Origin: Streptomyces xantholiticus
GTDB taxonomy: Bacteria; Actinomycetota; Actinomycetes; Streptomycetales; Streptomycetaceae
Reading direction: 5' to 3'
Length of the DNA stretch: 64,000 bases
Assembly (NCBI RefSeq): GCF_014651015.1
Contig: NZ_BMWB01000018.1
Coordinates: 106,217-170,216, forward strand
The notes under the pieces were generated by a model. It did no database searches and was not told where the DNA came from. It worked only from the letters and a program-made list of their open reading frames with translations. How positions within the stretch are numbered: the stretch's first letter is position 1; each line of letters opens with the position of its first letter. A program made the position numbers and the translations under genes. Of this stretch, positions 7,354 through 16,357 are shown piece by piece.

Positions 7354-8904
7354 TCAGCCCATGAACTTCTTGAACTCGTCCGGCAGTTCGAAGTCCTTGC
7401 CCGGCTCACCGGCCGGCAGCCCGAACGCCCCGCCCTGCGCCGCCTGCTCACGGCGTGCGGCCGCTGCCTGCTCCTCGGCCTTGCGCTTCATCGGGTTGCC
7501 GCTCTTGCGCTTGCCCTTGGCCTGCTTCTGCTGCTTCTTCTGCCGGCCGGGGCCGCCCCCCATGCCCGGCATCCCCGGCATACCGGGCATGCCGCCGCCC
7601 TGAGCCATTCGCGACATCATCTTGCGTGCCTCGAAGAACCGCTCCACCAGGCCCTTCACCACACTGACCTCGACGCCGGAGCCCTTGGCGATACGGGCAC
7701 GGCGCGAACCGTTGATGATCGTCGGGTCCTGGCGCTCGCCGGGCGTCATCGACTTGATGATCGCGGCCGTACGATCCACGTCACGCTCGTCGATGTTGTT
7801 GATCTGGTCCTTCATCTGCGCCATACCGGGGAGCATCCCGAGCAGCTTCGAGATGCTGCCCATCTTGCGGACCTGCTCCATCTGGGCCAGGAAGTCGTCG
7901 AGCGTGAACTCCTTGCCCTTGCTGCTCGCCAGCTTGGAGGCCATCTTGGCGGCCTCTTCCTGGCTGAAGGTCTGCTCGGCCTTCTCGATCAGCGAGAGCA
8001 TGTCGCCCATGCCGAGGATGCGGGACGCCATGCGGTCCGGGTGGAACGCGTCGAAGTCGTCCAGCTTCTCGCCGTTGGAGGCGAACATGATGTTCTTGCC
8101 GGTGACGTGCGCGACGGAGAGCGCGGCACCGCCTCGGGCGTCGCCGTCCAGCTTGGACAGGACCACGCCGTCGAAGCCGACCCCGTCGCGGAAGGCCTCC
8201 GCGGTGTTGACGGCGTCCTGACCGATCATGGCGTCGACGACGAAGAGGATCTCGTCGGGGTTGACGGCGTCGCGGATGTCCGCGGCCTGCTGCATCAGCT
8301 CCTCGTCGATGCCGAGGCGGCCGGCGGTGTCGACGATGACGATGTCGTACTGCTTGGTCCGCGCGTGCTCGATGGAGTCCTTGGCGACCTGGACCGGGTC
8401 ACCGACGCCGTTGCCGGGCTCGGGCGCGTAGACGCCGACACCGGCGCGCTCGGCGACGACCGCGAGCTGATTGACGGCGTTGGGGCGCTGCAGGTCACAG
8501 GCGACGAGCAGAGGCGAGTGCCCCTGGGCCTTGAGCCAGAGGCCGAGCTTTCCGGCGAGGGTGGTCTTACCGGCACCCTGCAGACCGGCCAGCATGATTA
8601 CGGTCGGCGCGGTCTTGGCGAACCGCAGACGGCGGGTCTCGCCGCCGAGGATGCCGATCAGCTCCTCGTTGACGATCTTGATGACCTGCTGGCTCGGATT
8701 CAGCGCCTTCGAGACCTCGGCGCCGAGAGAGCGGCCCTTGACCTGCTTGATGAACTCCCGGACGACGGGAAGAGCGACATCCGCCTCGAGGAGGGCGATA
8801 CGGATTTCCCGGGCTGCCGCGTCGATGTCGGCCTCGGACAGGCGCCCCTTGCCGCGCAGGTTCTTGAAGGTCGCTGAGAGGCGATCGGAGAGAGTGTCGA
8901 ACAC
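7354..8904 (-). CDS. ffh: Signal recognition particle protein Ffh
   Basis: 516-residue SRP54-family GTPase that binds signal sequences and 4.5S RNA and docks with FtsY at the membrane. The N/G domain has the P-loop GLQGAGKTT (residues 107-115), DTAGR and SKLDGDARGG. The methionine-rich M domain occupies about residues 325-430, followed by a GMPGMPGMPGMGGG run and a Lys/Gln-rich stretch. The GTG at 8904 (GTG TTC GAC) gives the standard FDTLSDRL N-terminus. Its partner ftsY lies about 7.5 kb away in this window. Confidence 0.98.
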   Translation of the reverse strand: MFDTLSDRLSATFKNLRGKGRLSEADIDAAAREIRIALLEADVALPVVREFIKQVKGRSLGAEVSKALNPSQQVIKIVNEELIGILGGETRRLRFAKTAPTVIMLAGLQGAGKTTLAGKLGLWLKAQGHSPLLVACDLQRPNAVNQLAVVAERAGVGVYAPEPGNGVGDPVQVAKDSIEHARTKQYDIVIVDTAGRLGIDEELMQQAADIRDAVNPDEILFVVDAMIGQDAVNTAEAFRDGVGFDGVVLSKLDGDARGGAALSVAHVTGKNIMFASNGEKLDDFDAFHPDRMASRILGMGDMLSLIEKAEQTFSQEEAAKMASKLASSKGKEFTLDDFLAQMEQVRKMGSISKLLGMLPGMAQMKDQINNIDERDVDRTAAIIKSMTPGERQDPTIINGSRRARIAKGSGVEVSVVKGLVERFFEARKMMSRMAQGGGMPGMPGMPGMGGGPGRQKKQQKQAKGKRKSGNPMKRKAEEQAAAARREQAAQGGAFGLPAGEPGKDFELPDEFKKFMG

Positions 8905-9133
8905 GGCGGCGTCGGTCCTCAGGAGTCGGGGGCGGTGGATCGCCCTCCAGAGTATCGGGCCCGGCAAAGGAATCGTCCCTGCCCACCGGATCGGATGGGC
9001 AGGCACGGGGGCCCGACGGTGGCGGGGAGCAGACTTTGACGATCCTCACGATGTGCTGAGCGGGGGGGGACACTCCCCACAGGGGCGGGAGGCACACCCG
9101 ATTCAAGGAGCAGCCCGGCCGCTGGTCACGCCA

Positions 9134-11587
9134 TCACCGCAACGCCTCCTCCATCACCTTGGCCAGCTGCCGTGCCTCGCCGTCGGGCAACGGGGAGCCG
9201 TCCCCGTCCGTGACGTAGAGCGTGTCCACCGCGTTCGCGCCCAGCGTCGAGACGTGGGCGCTGCGGACCCGGACCGTCGCGCCCTCCAGGGCGCGGCCGA
9301 TCCTGTGGAGCAGGCCGGGGGCGTCGTGGGCGCGGACCTCGATGACCGTGGCCAGGCGGGACCCCGTCGGCGCGACCGTCACCCGCGGCGGCGGGGCCTT
9401 GACGCCGCGCCGCCGCGGGTAGGCGGCCTCGCGTTCGGCGAGGCGGCCAGGGATGTCCAGGGAGCCGTCGAGAGCGCGTACGAGGTCCGCACGGAGCCGG
9501 ACGGCCTGCGGCAGGGAGCCGTACTCGGCCGCCACCCGCCAGTTCAGAACGAGGACGGCTCCGTCGCCCACCTCGCTCGGCAGCTCGATCGACCGCAGGT
9601 CGGCGGCGCGGACGGTGAGCCGGTGCAGTGCGAGGACTCCGGCGACCGCGGGCAGCACGCCCGGCTGGTCGGGCAGGGCGATGAGCAGTTCGACGCCGAC
9701 GGGTTCCGGTCGGCCGTCCTCGGCCGGGGTCTCGTGCTGGGTGTGGAGGGTGAGCACGGGCTCACCGGTGCGCAGGGCCTCGATCGCGAGGCGTTCCTGC
9801 TCGGCGCTGGGTGCGGCCTGGTCCGGCTCGTCCGGGACGTCGCCGGCGAGCAGGGCGGCGACCCGCCGTACGAGGTCCGCGACGAGCGAGCCGCGCCAGG
9901 AGGACCAGGCCGCCGGCCCTGTCGCGAGGGCGTCCGCCTCGGTCAGGGCGTGCAGCAGCTCCAGCGTGGAGGCGGACACGACGACGGAGGCCACAGAGGC
10001 CACGGTCGCGGGGTCGTCGAGGTCGCGCCGGGTCGCCGTGTCGACGAGCAGCAGGTGGTGGCGGACGAGGGTGGCGATGACGCCCACGTCGGCACGGTCG
10101 AAGCCGATCCGGGTGGCGACATCGCGGGCGATGGTCTCGCCGGCCACGGAGTGGTCGCCGGGCCAGCCCTTGCCGATGTCGTGCAGCAGGGCGGCGACCA
10201 GCAACAGGTCGGGGCGGCCGACGTGGCGGGTGAGCTCGGACGCCTTGACGGCGGTCTCGACGAGATGCCGGTCGACGGTCCAGGTGTGCACCGCGTTGCG
10301 CTGGGGCCGGCAACGGACGCGTTCCCAGTCGGGGACGAGTCGGGTGATCAGGCCTTCCGCCTCCAGGGCCTCCCAGACGGCGACGGTCGGCTCCCCGGCG
10401 CCGAGCAGGGTGACGAGTTCCTCGCGGGCCTCGGCGGGCCAGGGCACGGGCAGCGGACGGGCGTTCATGGCTTCGCCCAGGCGCCGGACGGCGTGCCGGG
10501 AGATCGGCAGGCCCGACTGGGCGGCAGCCGCGGCGGCCCGGAGCGGGAGGACGGGGTCGCGTTCGGGTCGTGCGGTGCGGGCGAGGACCACTTCGCCGTC
10601 GAGTTCGACGACTCCTTCCGCGAGGGGCGTGCGTTCGGGCTGCGCCACACGGCCGCCGAGCATGGCGCGCAGCCTCGGCCGTACGGCTCGGGAGCGCAGG
10701 ACGCGGCCGACTTCGCGCCAGGTGACGTCGGTGGCGTACGAGACGGTCCGCGCGGCCTCGTACACCTGGCGCAGCAGGGCGTCGGCGTCGAGGAGGCCGA
10801 GCTCCGCGGCGACCTGGTCCTGTTCCTGGAGGGCGAGCCGGTCGGTGGCGCGTCCGGTGGTGAGGTGGAGCGCGTCGCGTACGTCGAGCAGGGTCCGGCG
10901 GGCCTCGGCGAGTCCTTCGCGGGGGGCGTCGGCGAGCCAGGAGGCGGCGACGGCGCGCAGCGCGGTGACGTCGCGCAGTCCGCCGCGGGCTTCCTTGAGG
11001 TCGGGTTCGAGGAGGTACTGGAGCTCGCCCTGACGGGCGGCCCGTTCGCGGCAGAGTTCGTCGAGTTCGGGCAGGCGTCGGGGTGCCTGGTTGCGCCAGT
11101 CGGCGAGCACGGCGGTGCGCAGGGAGGCGACGAGCCCGAGGTCGCCGGCGACGGGCCGGGCGTCGAGAAGACCGAGCTGCACCTTGAGGTCCTCCCCGGC
11201 GGTCTTGCGGGCCTCCGCGGGGGTGCGTACGGAGTGGTCGAGGGCGAGGCCCAGGTCCCAGACCGGATACCAGATCCGGTCGGCGATCGCGGCGACGGCT
11301 TCGGGCGATGCGCCGCCGTCGTGGAGCAGCAACAGGTCGAGGTCGCTGCGCGGGGAGAGTTCGCCGCGGCCGTAGCCCCCGACGGCGACGAGGGCGGCGC
11401 CCCGGACCCCCTGTTCCTGCACGGCTGCGGCGAACAGCGCGGCCAGCCATTCGTCGGTCAGCCGGGCGAGGGCCGCACGGCGCGGCGGCCCGGACCGCTC
11501 CTTCTCGTTGAGAAGGCGCAGCCGGGCCGCCGCATAGCCGCTGGGTCCCGAGTCTTCCGCTTCGTTGATCACTTCAACACTCGTCAC
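9134..11587 (-). CDS. glnD: PII nucleotidylyltransferase GlnD
   Basis: 817-residue bifunctional regulator that modifies and demodifies GlnK according to nitrogen status. In S. coelicolor the activity described is adenylylation of GlnK rather than uridylylation. The nucleotidyltransferase signature VGGYGRGELSPRSDLDLLLL is near residues 69-88, the HD hydrolase motif LLHDIGKGWPGDHS near 460-475, and two ACT domains lie at the C-terminus. The GTG at 11587 has a GGGAG element upstream; another in-frame GTG at 11713 would add 42 low-complexity residues and has a weaker site. It is the third gene of amtB-glnK-glnD, with 141 bp after glnK. Confidence 0.95.
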   Translation of the reverse strand: MTSVEVINEAEDSGPSGYAAARLRLLNEKERSGPPRRAALARLTDEWLAALFAAAVQEQGVRGAALVAVGGYGRGELSPRSDLDLLLLHDGGASPEAVAAIADRIWYPVWDLGLALDHSVRTPAEARKTAGEDLKVQLGLLDARPVAGDLGLVASLRTAVLADWRNQAPRRLPELDELCRERAARQGELQYLLEPDLKEARGGLRDVTALRAVAASWLADAPREGLAEARRTLLDVRDALHLTTGRATDRLALQEQDQVAAELGLLDADALLRQVYEAARTVSYATDVTWREVGRVLRSRAVRPRLRAMLGGRVAQPERTPLAEGVVELDGEVVLARTARPERDPVLPLRAAAAAAQSGLPISRHAVRRLGEAMNARPLPVPWPAEAREELVTLLGAGEPTVAVWEALEAEGLITRLVPDWERVRCRPQRNAVHTWTVDRHLVETAVKASELTRHVGRPDLLLVAALLHDIGKGWPGDHSVAGETIARDVATRIGFDRADVGVIATLVRHHLLLVDTATRRDLDDPATVASVASVVVSASTLELLHALTEADALATGPAAWSSWRGSLVADLVRRVAALLAGDVPDEPDQAAPSAEQERLAIEALRTGEPVLTLHTQHETPAEDGRPEPVGVELLIALPDQPGVLPAVAGVLALHRLTVRAADLRSIELPSEVGDGAVLVLNWRVAAEYGSLPQAVRLRADLVRALDGSLDIPGRLAEREAAYPRRRGVKAPPPRVTVAPTGSRLATVIEVRAHDAPGLLHRIGRALEGATVRVRSAHVSTLGANAVDTLYVTDGDGSPLPDGEARQLAKVMEEALR

Positions 11588-11728
11588 GCCTGCGGCTCCC
11601 TTTTCCTGTGTCCGCTCGCCCCAGGGTGCTCGTACCCCCTGTCGACACTCCTCGACGCTGCGCGCGCTCGGCCTCGTCGCCTTCGACAGGGGCGCGCCCT
11701 TCGGCTCGCTCACCTCGTGCGGAATGCT

Positions 11729-12067
11729 CTAGAGCGCGTCGGGGCCGCGCTCGCCGGTCCGCACGCGTACCGCCGTGTCGACCGGGACGCTCCAGACCTT
11801 GCCGTCGCCGATCTTCCCGGTGCGGGCGGCCTTGACGATCACCTCGACGAGCTGTTCGGCGTCGCCGTCCTCGACCAGCACCTCGATACGGATCTTGGGT
11901 ACCAGGTCGACGGTGTACTCGGCGCCCCGGTAGACCTCGGTGTGGCCGCGCTGCCGGCCGTAGCCGCTGGCTTCCGTGACGGTGAGCCCGTGGACTCCGA
12001 AGGCCTGGAGGGCCTCCTTGATCTCGTCCAGCCGATGCGGCTTCACGACTGCGGTGATGAGCTTCAT
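11729..12067 (-). CDS. glnK: Nitrogen regulatory PII protein GlnK
   Basis: 112-residue PII signalling trimer subunit that senses ATP/ADP and 2-oxoglutarate and gates AmtB. The T-loop GHTEVYRGAEY carries Tyr51, the nucleotidylation site, and the C-terminal segment GKIGDGKVW is intact. The ATG overlaps the amtB stop by four bases (ATGA), so synthesis is coupled to the transporter. This matches the amtB-glnK-glnD order of actinobacteria. Confidence 0.98.
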   Translation of the reverse strand: MKLITAVVKPHRLDEIKEALQAFGVHGLTVTEASGYGRQRGHTEVYRGAEYTVDLVPKIRIEVLVEDGDAEQLVEVIVKAARTGKIGDGKVWSVPVDTAVRVRTGERGPDAL

Positions 12068-13422
12068 GCGTCCACCTTCTTGTTCTGCCCTGCGGCTGCC
12101 ACGGTCTCGCCCGTCGTGGGCACGTCCTTGCGGGAGCCGGCACCGCCGCCGGCACCGCTGAAGTCGTACGCGGTCTCGGCGTGCTCGACCTGGTCGATGC
12201 CGGAGACCTCGACGTCCTCGTCGACCCTCATGCCGATGGTCTTGTCAAGGACGAAGGCGAGGACGGCGGAGACCACCAGAGAGTAGGCGAGCACCGCGAA
12301 GACGCCGATGGCCTGCTTGCCGAGCTGGTCGAGGCCGCCGCCGTAGAAGAGGCCCTTGGCGTCGGACTGGACGCCGCCGGTGGCGAAGAAGCCGACCAGC
12401 AGGGAGCCGACGACACCGCCGACGAGGTGGACGCCGACGACGTCGAGGGAGTCGTCGTAGCCCAACTTGAACTTCAGGCCGACGGCGATGGCGCAGAGCA
12501 GACCGGCGATGACGCCGACGGCGATCGCGCCGAGCGGGGAGACGGAGCCGCCCGACGGGGTGATGGCGACGAGGCCGGCCACCGCGCCGGAGGCGGCGCC
12601 GAGGGTGGTGAAGGCGCCGTGGCGGATCTTCTCGTAGAGGAGCCAGGCGAGCATGGCGGCCGCGGTGGCCACCTGGGTGTTGACGAACATGACCGCGCCG
12701 ACGCCGTCGTCGTTGCCGAGCCACGATCCGGCGTTGAAGCCGAACCAGCCGAACCACAGCAGTGCCGCGCCGAGCATGACCAGCGGGAGGCTGTGCGGGC
12801 GCATCGGGTCCTTCTTGAAGCCGACACGCTTGCCGATGACCAGGATGACGCCGAGGGCCGCGGCACCGGCGTTGATGTGGACGGCCGTGCCGCCGGCGAA
12901 GTCGATGACACCCATCTCGAAGAGCCAGCCGCCGGCACCCCACACCCAGTGGGCGACCGGGAAGTAGACGACCGTGACCCACAGCGTGATGAACAGCGCC
13001 CAGGCGGTGAACTTGACCCGGTCGGCGAGGGCACCGCTGATCAGTGCCGGTGTGATGATCGCGAACATCAGCTGGAAGACGGCGAAGACGTAGACGGGGA
13101 TGGTGTAGCCGTCCCACAGCTCGGTGACGCCGATGTTGCCGAAGCCGACGTAGTCCGCGCTCCAGCCGACGATCGAGCCGATGTCGGTGCCGAAGGCCAT
13201 GCTGAAGCCGTAGAGCACCCACAGGATGGTGACGATACCGAGGCTGATGAAGCTCATCATCAGCATGTTCAGGGTGCTCTTGACGCGGACCATGCCTCCG
13301 TAGAAGAAGGCGAGTCCCGGGGTCATGAGCATCACCAGGGCGGAACAGATGAGCATGAACCCTGTATTGGCGGCAGACAGCTCTGGGGCGTCTGCGGCAA
13401 GGGTCGAGATGCCTGGGGGCAT
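12064..13422 (-). CDS. amtB: Ammonium transporter AmtB
   Basis: 452-residue Amt/Rh-family channel with about 11 predicted membrane spans. Family landmarks are the segment MTPGLAFFYGGMVR, the WGAGGWL stretch, FAGGTAVHINAG, and the glycine-rich GVHLVGGVVGSL near the C-terminus. The cytoplasmic tail contains conserved DEDVEVSGIDQVEHAETAYDF, expected to interact with GlnK. First gene of the operon; a GlnR-type box lies about 116-131 bp upstream of its start, so induction under nitrogen limitation is likely. Confidence 0.98.
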   Translation of the reverse strand: MPPGISTLAADAPELSAANTGFMLICSALVMLMTPGLAFFYGGMVRVKSTLNMLMMSFISLGIVTILWVLYGFSMAFGTDIGSIVGWSADYVGFGNIGVTELWDGYTIPVYVFAVFQLMFAIITPALISGALADRVKFTAWALFITLWVTVVYFPVAHWVWGAGGWLFEMGVIDFAGGTAVHINAGAAALGVILVIGKRVGFKKDPMRPHSLPLVMLGAALLWFGWFGFNAGSWLGNDDGVGAVMFVNTQVATAAAMLAWLLYEKIRHGAFTTLGAASGAVAGLVAITPSGGSVSPLGAIAVGVIAGLLCAIAVGLKFKLGYDDSLDVVGVHLVGGVVGSLLVGFFATGGVQSDAKGLFYGGGLDQLGKQAIGVFAVLAYSLVVSAVLAFVLDKTIGMRVDEDVEVSGIDQVEHAETAYDFSGAGGGAGSRKDVPTTGETVAAAGQNKKVDA

Positions 13423-13732
13423 CGGCGTCTCCTCGTCGTCGTGCGGCCGCGTGCGGGCGGAGCCTGTGCGGCGGAAGGGGCGGGCCGTTATGCCGCTTGA
13501 GATTGGCGGAGCGCCGTTTCCGCGGATGCCACACGATGTTTCGCGCCGGTGACGAAGAGGTCCGGCGTGTTACGTCGTCATGAACGAGCTGATCGTCCGA
13601 GGGCACCGCGCGTGTCCGCTACGGACGTCACAAACCGGCCACGACACCCGCCCGGATGACTTGGCACGGGGGGAGCCGAGTCGGGCGGTTCGGGGTGGGT
13701 GTCGCGGCCGGGGCCTGCTGTGCCACTGCCGG
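13423..13732. other. Intergenic region, amtB promoter side (nsdA 3' end opposite)
   Basis: About 310 bp between the amtB start and the nsdA stop. It contains the GlnR-type operator (listed separately) and otherwise no gene I can support. No strong terminator hairpin for nsdA was found here. Confidence 0.6.
13538..13573 (-). promoter_or_regulatory. Candidate GlnR operator upstream of amtB
   Basis: Read on the amtB strand, GTCAC and GAAAC are separated by exactly six bases (13553-13538), the GTnAC-n6-GAAAC pattern described for actinobacterial GlnR. A second half-site GTAAC lies 20 bp further upstream (13573-13569), close to but not exactly at the 22-bp period of a classical double box. amtB-glnK-glnD is a known GlnR target in S. 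coelicolor. Confidence 0.75.
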
Positions 13733-15205
13733 TCAGACCGCTTCCGCGGTCTCCGGCAGCTGGGCGGTGAGATGGTCGGTGAGCTGGGCGACCTCGGCGA
13801 CGTCGCCGAAGTCCCTGGCGGCGGTGTCGACGGTCTTGCGCAGCCGGGTGTTGACCCGCTCGGAGCGGACACGCTTGGCGACGGTGAGCGCCCGGCCGGC
13901 GATGGCGGTGGCCTGTTCCGGCTCCTTCTTGAGCAGGTGGACCGTGGCCATTCCGATCAGATTGAGTGCGTACGACCGCTGGTGCTCGTCGTCCTGGTCG
14001 AAGAGCTCGACGGCGCGCTGCATGACCGGCTCGGCGAGCGAGGCGTAGGTGGGGCTGCGGCCCGCGACATAGGCCAGGTCACGGTAGGAGTGGGAGTTCT
14101 CGCCGTGGAGTTCCGCCTCGGAGAAGAAGCGGATCCAGTCGGGCTCGGGCTCGCCGTCGAGACCGACGTCGGCGAAGGTGTCTTCGGCCATCCGGACGGC
14201 TCGCCGGCATTTGCTGGGCTGGCCCATGTTGGCGTAGGCGCGGGCCTCCATCGCATACAGCATGGCCTGAGTGCGCGCGGTGGCGCAGTCGCGGCTGCCG
14301 TACTGGGCGAGGTGGATCAGTTCGAGGGCGTCGTCGGGGCGGCCGAGGTGGATCATCTGGCGGCTCATCGAGGACAGGATGTACGAGCCGAGCGGCTTGT
14401 CGCCCGCTTCCTTGGAGGCGTGCAGGGCGAGCACGAAGTACTTCTGGGCGGTCGGCTGAAGACCCACGTCGTAGCTCATCCATCCGGCGAGCTCCGCCAG
14501 CTCGGCGGCGGTCCGGAACAGGCGGCACCGGGTGGCGAGCGGCTGGGGCTCCTGAAGCAGGTCGGTGACCTCGTGGAGCTGGCCGACGACCGCTTTGCGG
14601 CGCAGGCCGCCGCCGCACTGGGCGTCCCACTTGCGGAACATGGCGGTGGTGGCCTCGAGAAGATCGAGTTCGGGGCCGGAGAGTCGGGCCCCCCGCCGCA
14701 GGGGAGCGGGCGGTTCCTGCTGCGCTTCCGGAGCGGGGGTGGGGACGAGCCAGCGCTGCATCGGCTCGACGAGGGCGGGGCCGGCGGAGAGGGAGAGCGA
14801 GCTGCCGAGGAAACCGCGGCGGGCCAGCATCAGGTCGCTTCTGGAGAACTCGCTGAGGAGTGCGACGGTCCGGTCCCCGGCCCAGGGGAGGTCCACGCCG
14901 GAGACCGACGGTGACTGGTGGACGGTGCGCAGTCCGAGGTCCTCGACGGCGACGACGCTGCCGAAGCGCTCGGAGAAGAGCTCGGAGAGGATGCGGGGGA
15001 TCGGCTCGCGCGGCTGCTCGCCGTCCAGCCAGCGGCGCACCCGGGAGGTGTCCGTGCTGATGTGGTGGGCGCCCATCTGGCGGGCCCGGCGGTTCACCTG
15101 GCGAGCGAGCTCGCCCTTCGACCAGCCGCTGCGCATGAACCACGAACCCAGCCGCTCATTGGGGCGCTTGCCGGCGTTCGTACCGTCTGCGCCGCTGCCG
15201 CTCAC
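13733..15205 (-). CDS. nsdA: NsdA, negative regulator of sporulation and antibiotic production
   Basis: 490-residue cytoplasmic protein matching NsdA, whose loss in S. coelicolor (SCO5582) increases sporulation and antibiotic production. The N-terminal part (SGWSKGELARQVNRRARQMG, about residues 25-45) looks like a degenerate helix-turn-helix. The remainder is a TPR-like helical array with repeated Ala-rich helices. The GTG at 15205 begins MSGSGADGTNAGKRPNERLG; sequence further 5' in frame is non-coding in appearance. It is convergent with nothing and lies directly upstream of the amtB promoter region, as in S. coelicolor. The biochemical mechanism is not established. Confidence 0.9.
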   Translation of the reverse strand: MSGSGADGTNAGKRPNERLGSWFMRSGWSKGELARQVNRRARQMGAHHISTDTSRVRRWLDGEQPREPIPRILSELFSERFGSVVAVEDLGLRTVHQSPSVSGVDLPWAGDRTVALLSEFSRSDLMLARRGFLGSSLSLSAGPALVEPMQRWLVPTPAPEAQQEPPAPLRRGARLSGPELDLLEATTAMFRKWDAQCGGGLRRKAVVGQLHEVTDLLQEPQPLATRCRLFRTAAELAELAGWMSYDVGLQPTAQKYFVLALHASKEAGDKPLGSYILSSMSRQMIHLGRPDDALELIHLAQYGSRDCATARTQAMLYAMEARAYANMGQPSKCRRAVRMAEDTFADVGLDGEPEPDWIRFFSEAELHGENSHSYRDLAYVAGRSPTYASLAEPVMQRAVELFDQDDEHQRSYALNLIGMATVHLLKKEPEQATAIAGRALTVAKRVRSERVNTRLRKTVDTAARDFGDVAEVAQLTDHLTAQLPETAEAV

Positions 15206-15631
15206 TGGAGTGCCCCCGTCCGCCGAAGCCTCATTGCCCGAACCCCTACCAGAATGACGCCGGTTGCGGCTCGCCGTGACCGTCTTGCACCCGTCGAACA
15301 GTAAGCCGCTTTGCCTCCGGCATATCCGGAAGCAGACTGCAATTGCAGGTTGATGTACCGACCGTAATCCGACGATCACGGCTCCTGCGACTGGGATTGC
15401 AGAAACGCCACCATTCGCCACCCCTCCGAGTGAACTGACTTACGGCCGCGCGCGATTCACTTGACACACGACGATCAGGGTCCGATGGAACGTTGTGCGC
15501 ACGGGCGCGCGCCGCGTTCCGCACCACCCCATGCACCACCGCACGCCGCAATCTCTCCGCAGGCGACAACACAGAGTCACAGGGGAACTTCAAGTCGTAA
15601 CCACCGGCGCCTACGACCCGTTGGAGGGGGC
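15206..15631. other. Divergent intergenic region nsdA / prim-pol gene
   Basis: 426 bp carrying the promoters of two divergent genes. A perfect 12-bp palindrome CTGCAATTGCAG lies at 15337-15348, and an ATTGCAG half-copy at 15396-15402. A TTGACA hexamer occurs near 15460 on the plus strand without a convincing -10 partner. No further gene seen. Confidence 0.5.
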
Positions 15632-16294
15632 ATGGGCTTCACGATCGGCGGCACCCGTGGGATCGGTCAGATCCGGACGGGCGCCCGGCGCCGCGGGCGC
15701 ACGACAGAGGCCACCGTGGTGGCCGAGTACACCGGCCTGTGGGGCTGGACGGTGATTGCGGGCGCTCGTGCCGCCTCGGGCAAGTGCTCCTGCGGGGACG
15801 CCCGCTGCGCGGCACCCGGCGCCCACCCGCTCGACTTCGCGCTCGAGGTCCCGGCCGGCGCCACGCTCGACGAGGCGGGCAAGGCATGGGCGGACGTGCC
15901 CGGGGCGTCGCTTCTGCTGCCGGTCGGCCGCAGCTTCGACATCCTCGACGTGGCCGCGCCCGCCGGCCGCCGCGCACTGGTGCGGATGGAGCGCATGGGC
16001 CTGCCGCTCGGCCCGGTCACGGCCACGCCCGACGGCCGCTGCCAGTTCTTCGTCGCTCCCGGCGCCGCGGCCGAAATGCCCGGGCTGCTCTACCGGATGG
16101 GTTGGGACGACGCCGACCTGGACCTGCGCTGCCTGGGTCCCGGCGACCACATCACCGCCCCGCCGTCGGACCGCGGCGGCCGGGGACCCGTCCGGTGGCT
16201 GCGGCCGCCCTCCCTCGACACGGCGGCCGCCCCGCCGGAGGCCCGGCTGCTGCTCGGCACCCTGGCGTACATCTGCCACCGCAGTCGCTCCTGA
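15632..16294 (+). CDS. Prim-pol-like protein (bifunctional DNA primase/polymerase N-terminal domain)
   Basis: 220-residue protein resembling the N-terminal prim-pol domain found in plasmid replicases and many Streptomyces core proteins. A cysteine cluster CSCGDARCAAPGAHP (Cys52, Cys54, Cys59) precedes LDFALEVPAGAT, and a second conserved stretch reads LPVGRSFDILDV. Only this domain is present, with no helicase, so it is unlikely to be a complete replicase; its cellular role is unknown to me. The ATG at 15632 is preceded by GGAGGGGG. It is followed within 10 bp by a strong bidirectional terminator shared with ftsY. Confidence 0.78.
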   Translation: MGFTIGGTRGIGQIRTGARRRGRTTEATVVAEYTGLWGWTVIAGARAASGKCSCGDARCAAPGAHPLDFALEVPAGATLDEAGKAWADVPGASLLLPVGRSFDILDVAAPAGRRALVRMERMGLPLGPVTATPDGRCQFFVAPGAAAEMPGLLYRMGWDDADLDLRCLGPGDHITAPPSDRGGRGPVRWLRPPSLDTAAAPPEARLLLGTLAYICHRSRS

Positions 16295-16304
16295 CCCGGA
16301 CATG

Positions 16305-16342
16305 AAAAGCGCCCGGCCGTCTCCCGACGGCCGGGCGCTTTT
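16305..16342. terminator. Bidirectional rho-independent terminator
   Basis: 17-base perfect arms (16305-16321 with 16326-16342) around a TCCC loop. The outer end is AAAA/TTTT, giving a U-run in both directions. It lies between the converging prim-pol gene and ftsY. Confidence 0.93.
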
Positions 16343-16357
16343 CTGTACGAGGTGGGC

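Noticed and set aside
8471..12286. A 1271-codon open frame on the plus strand
   Set aside because: Antisense to ffh, glnD and glnK; its composition is the complement of real coding sequence in a very G+C-rich genome, where stop codons are rare in shadow frames.
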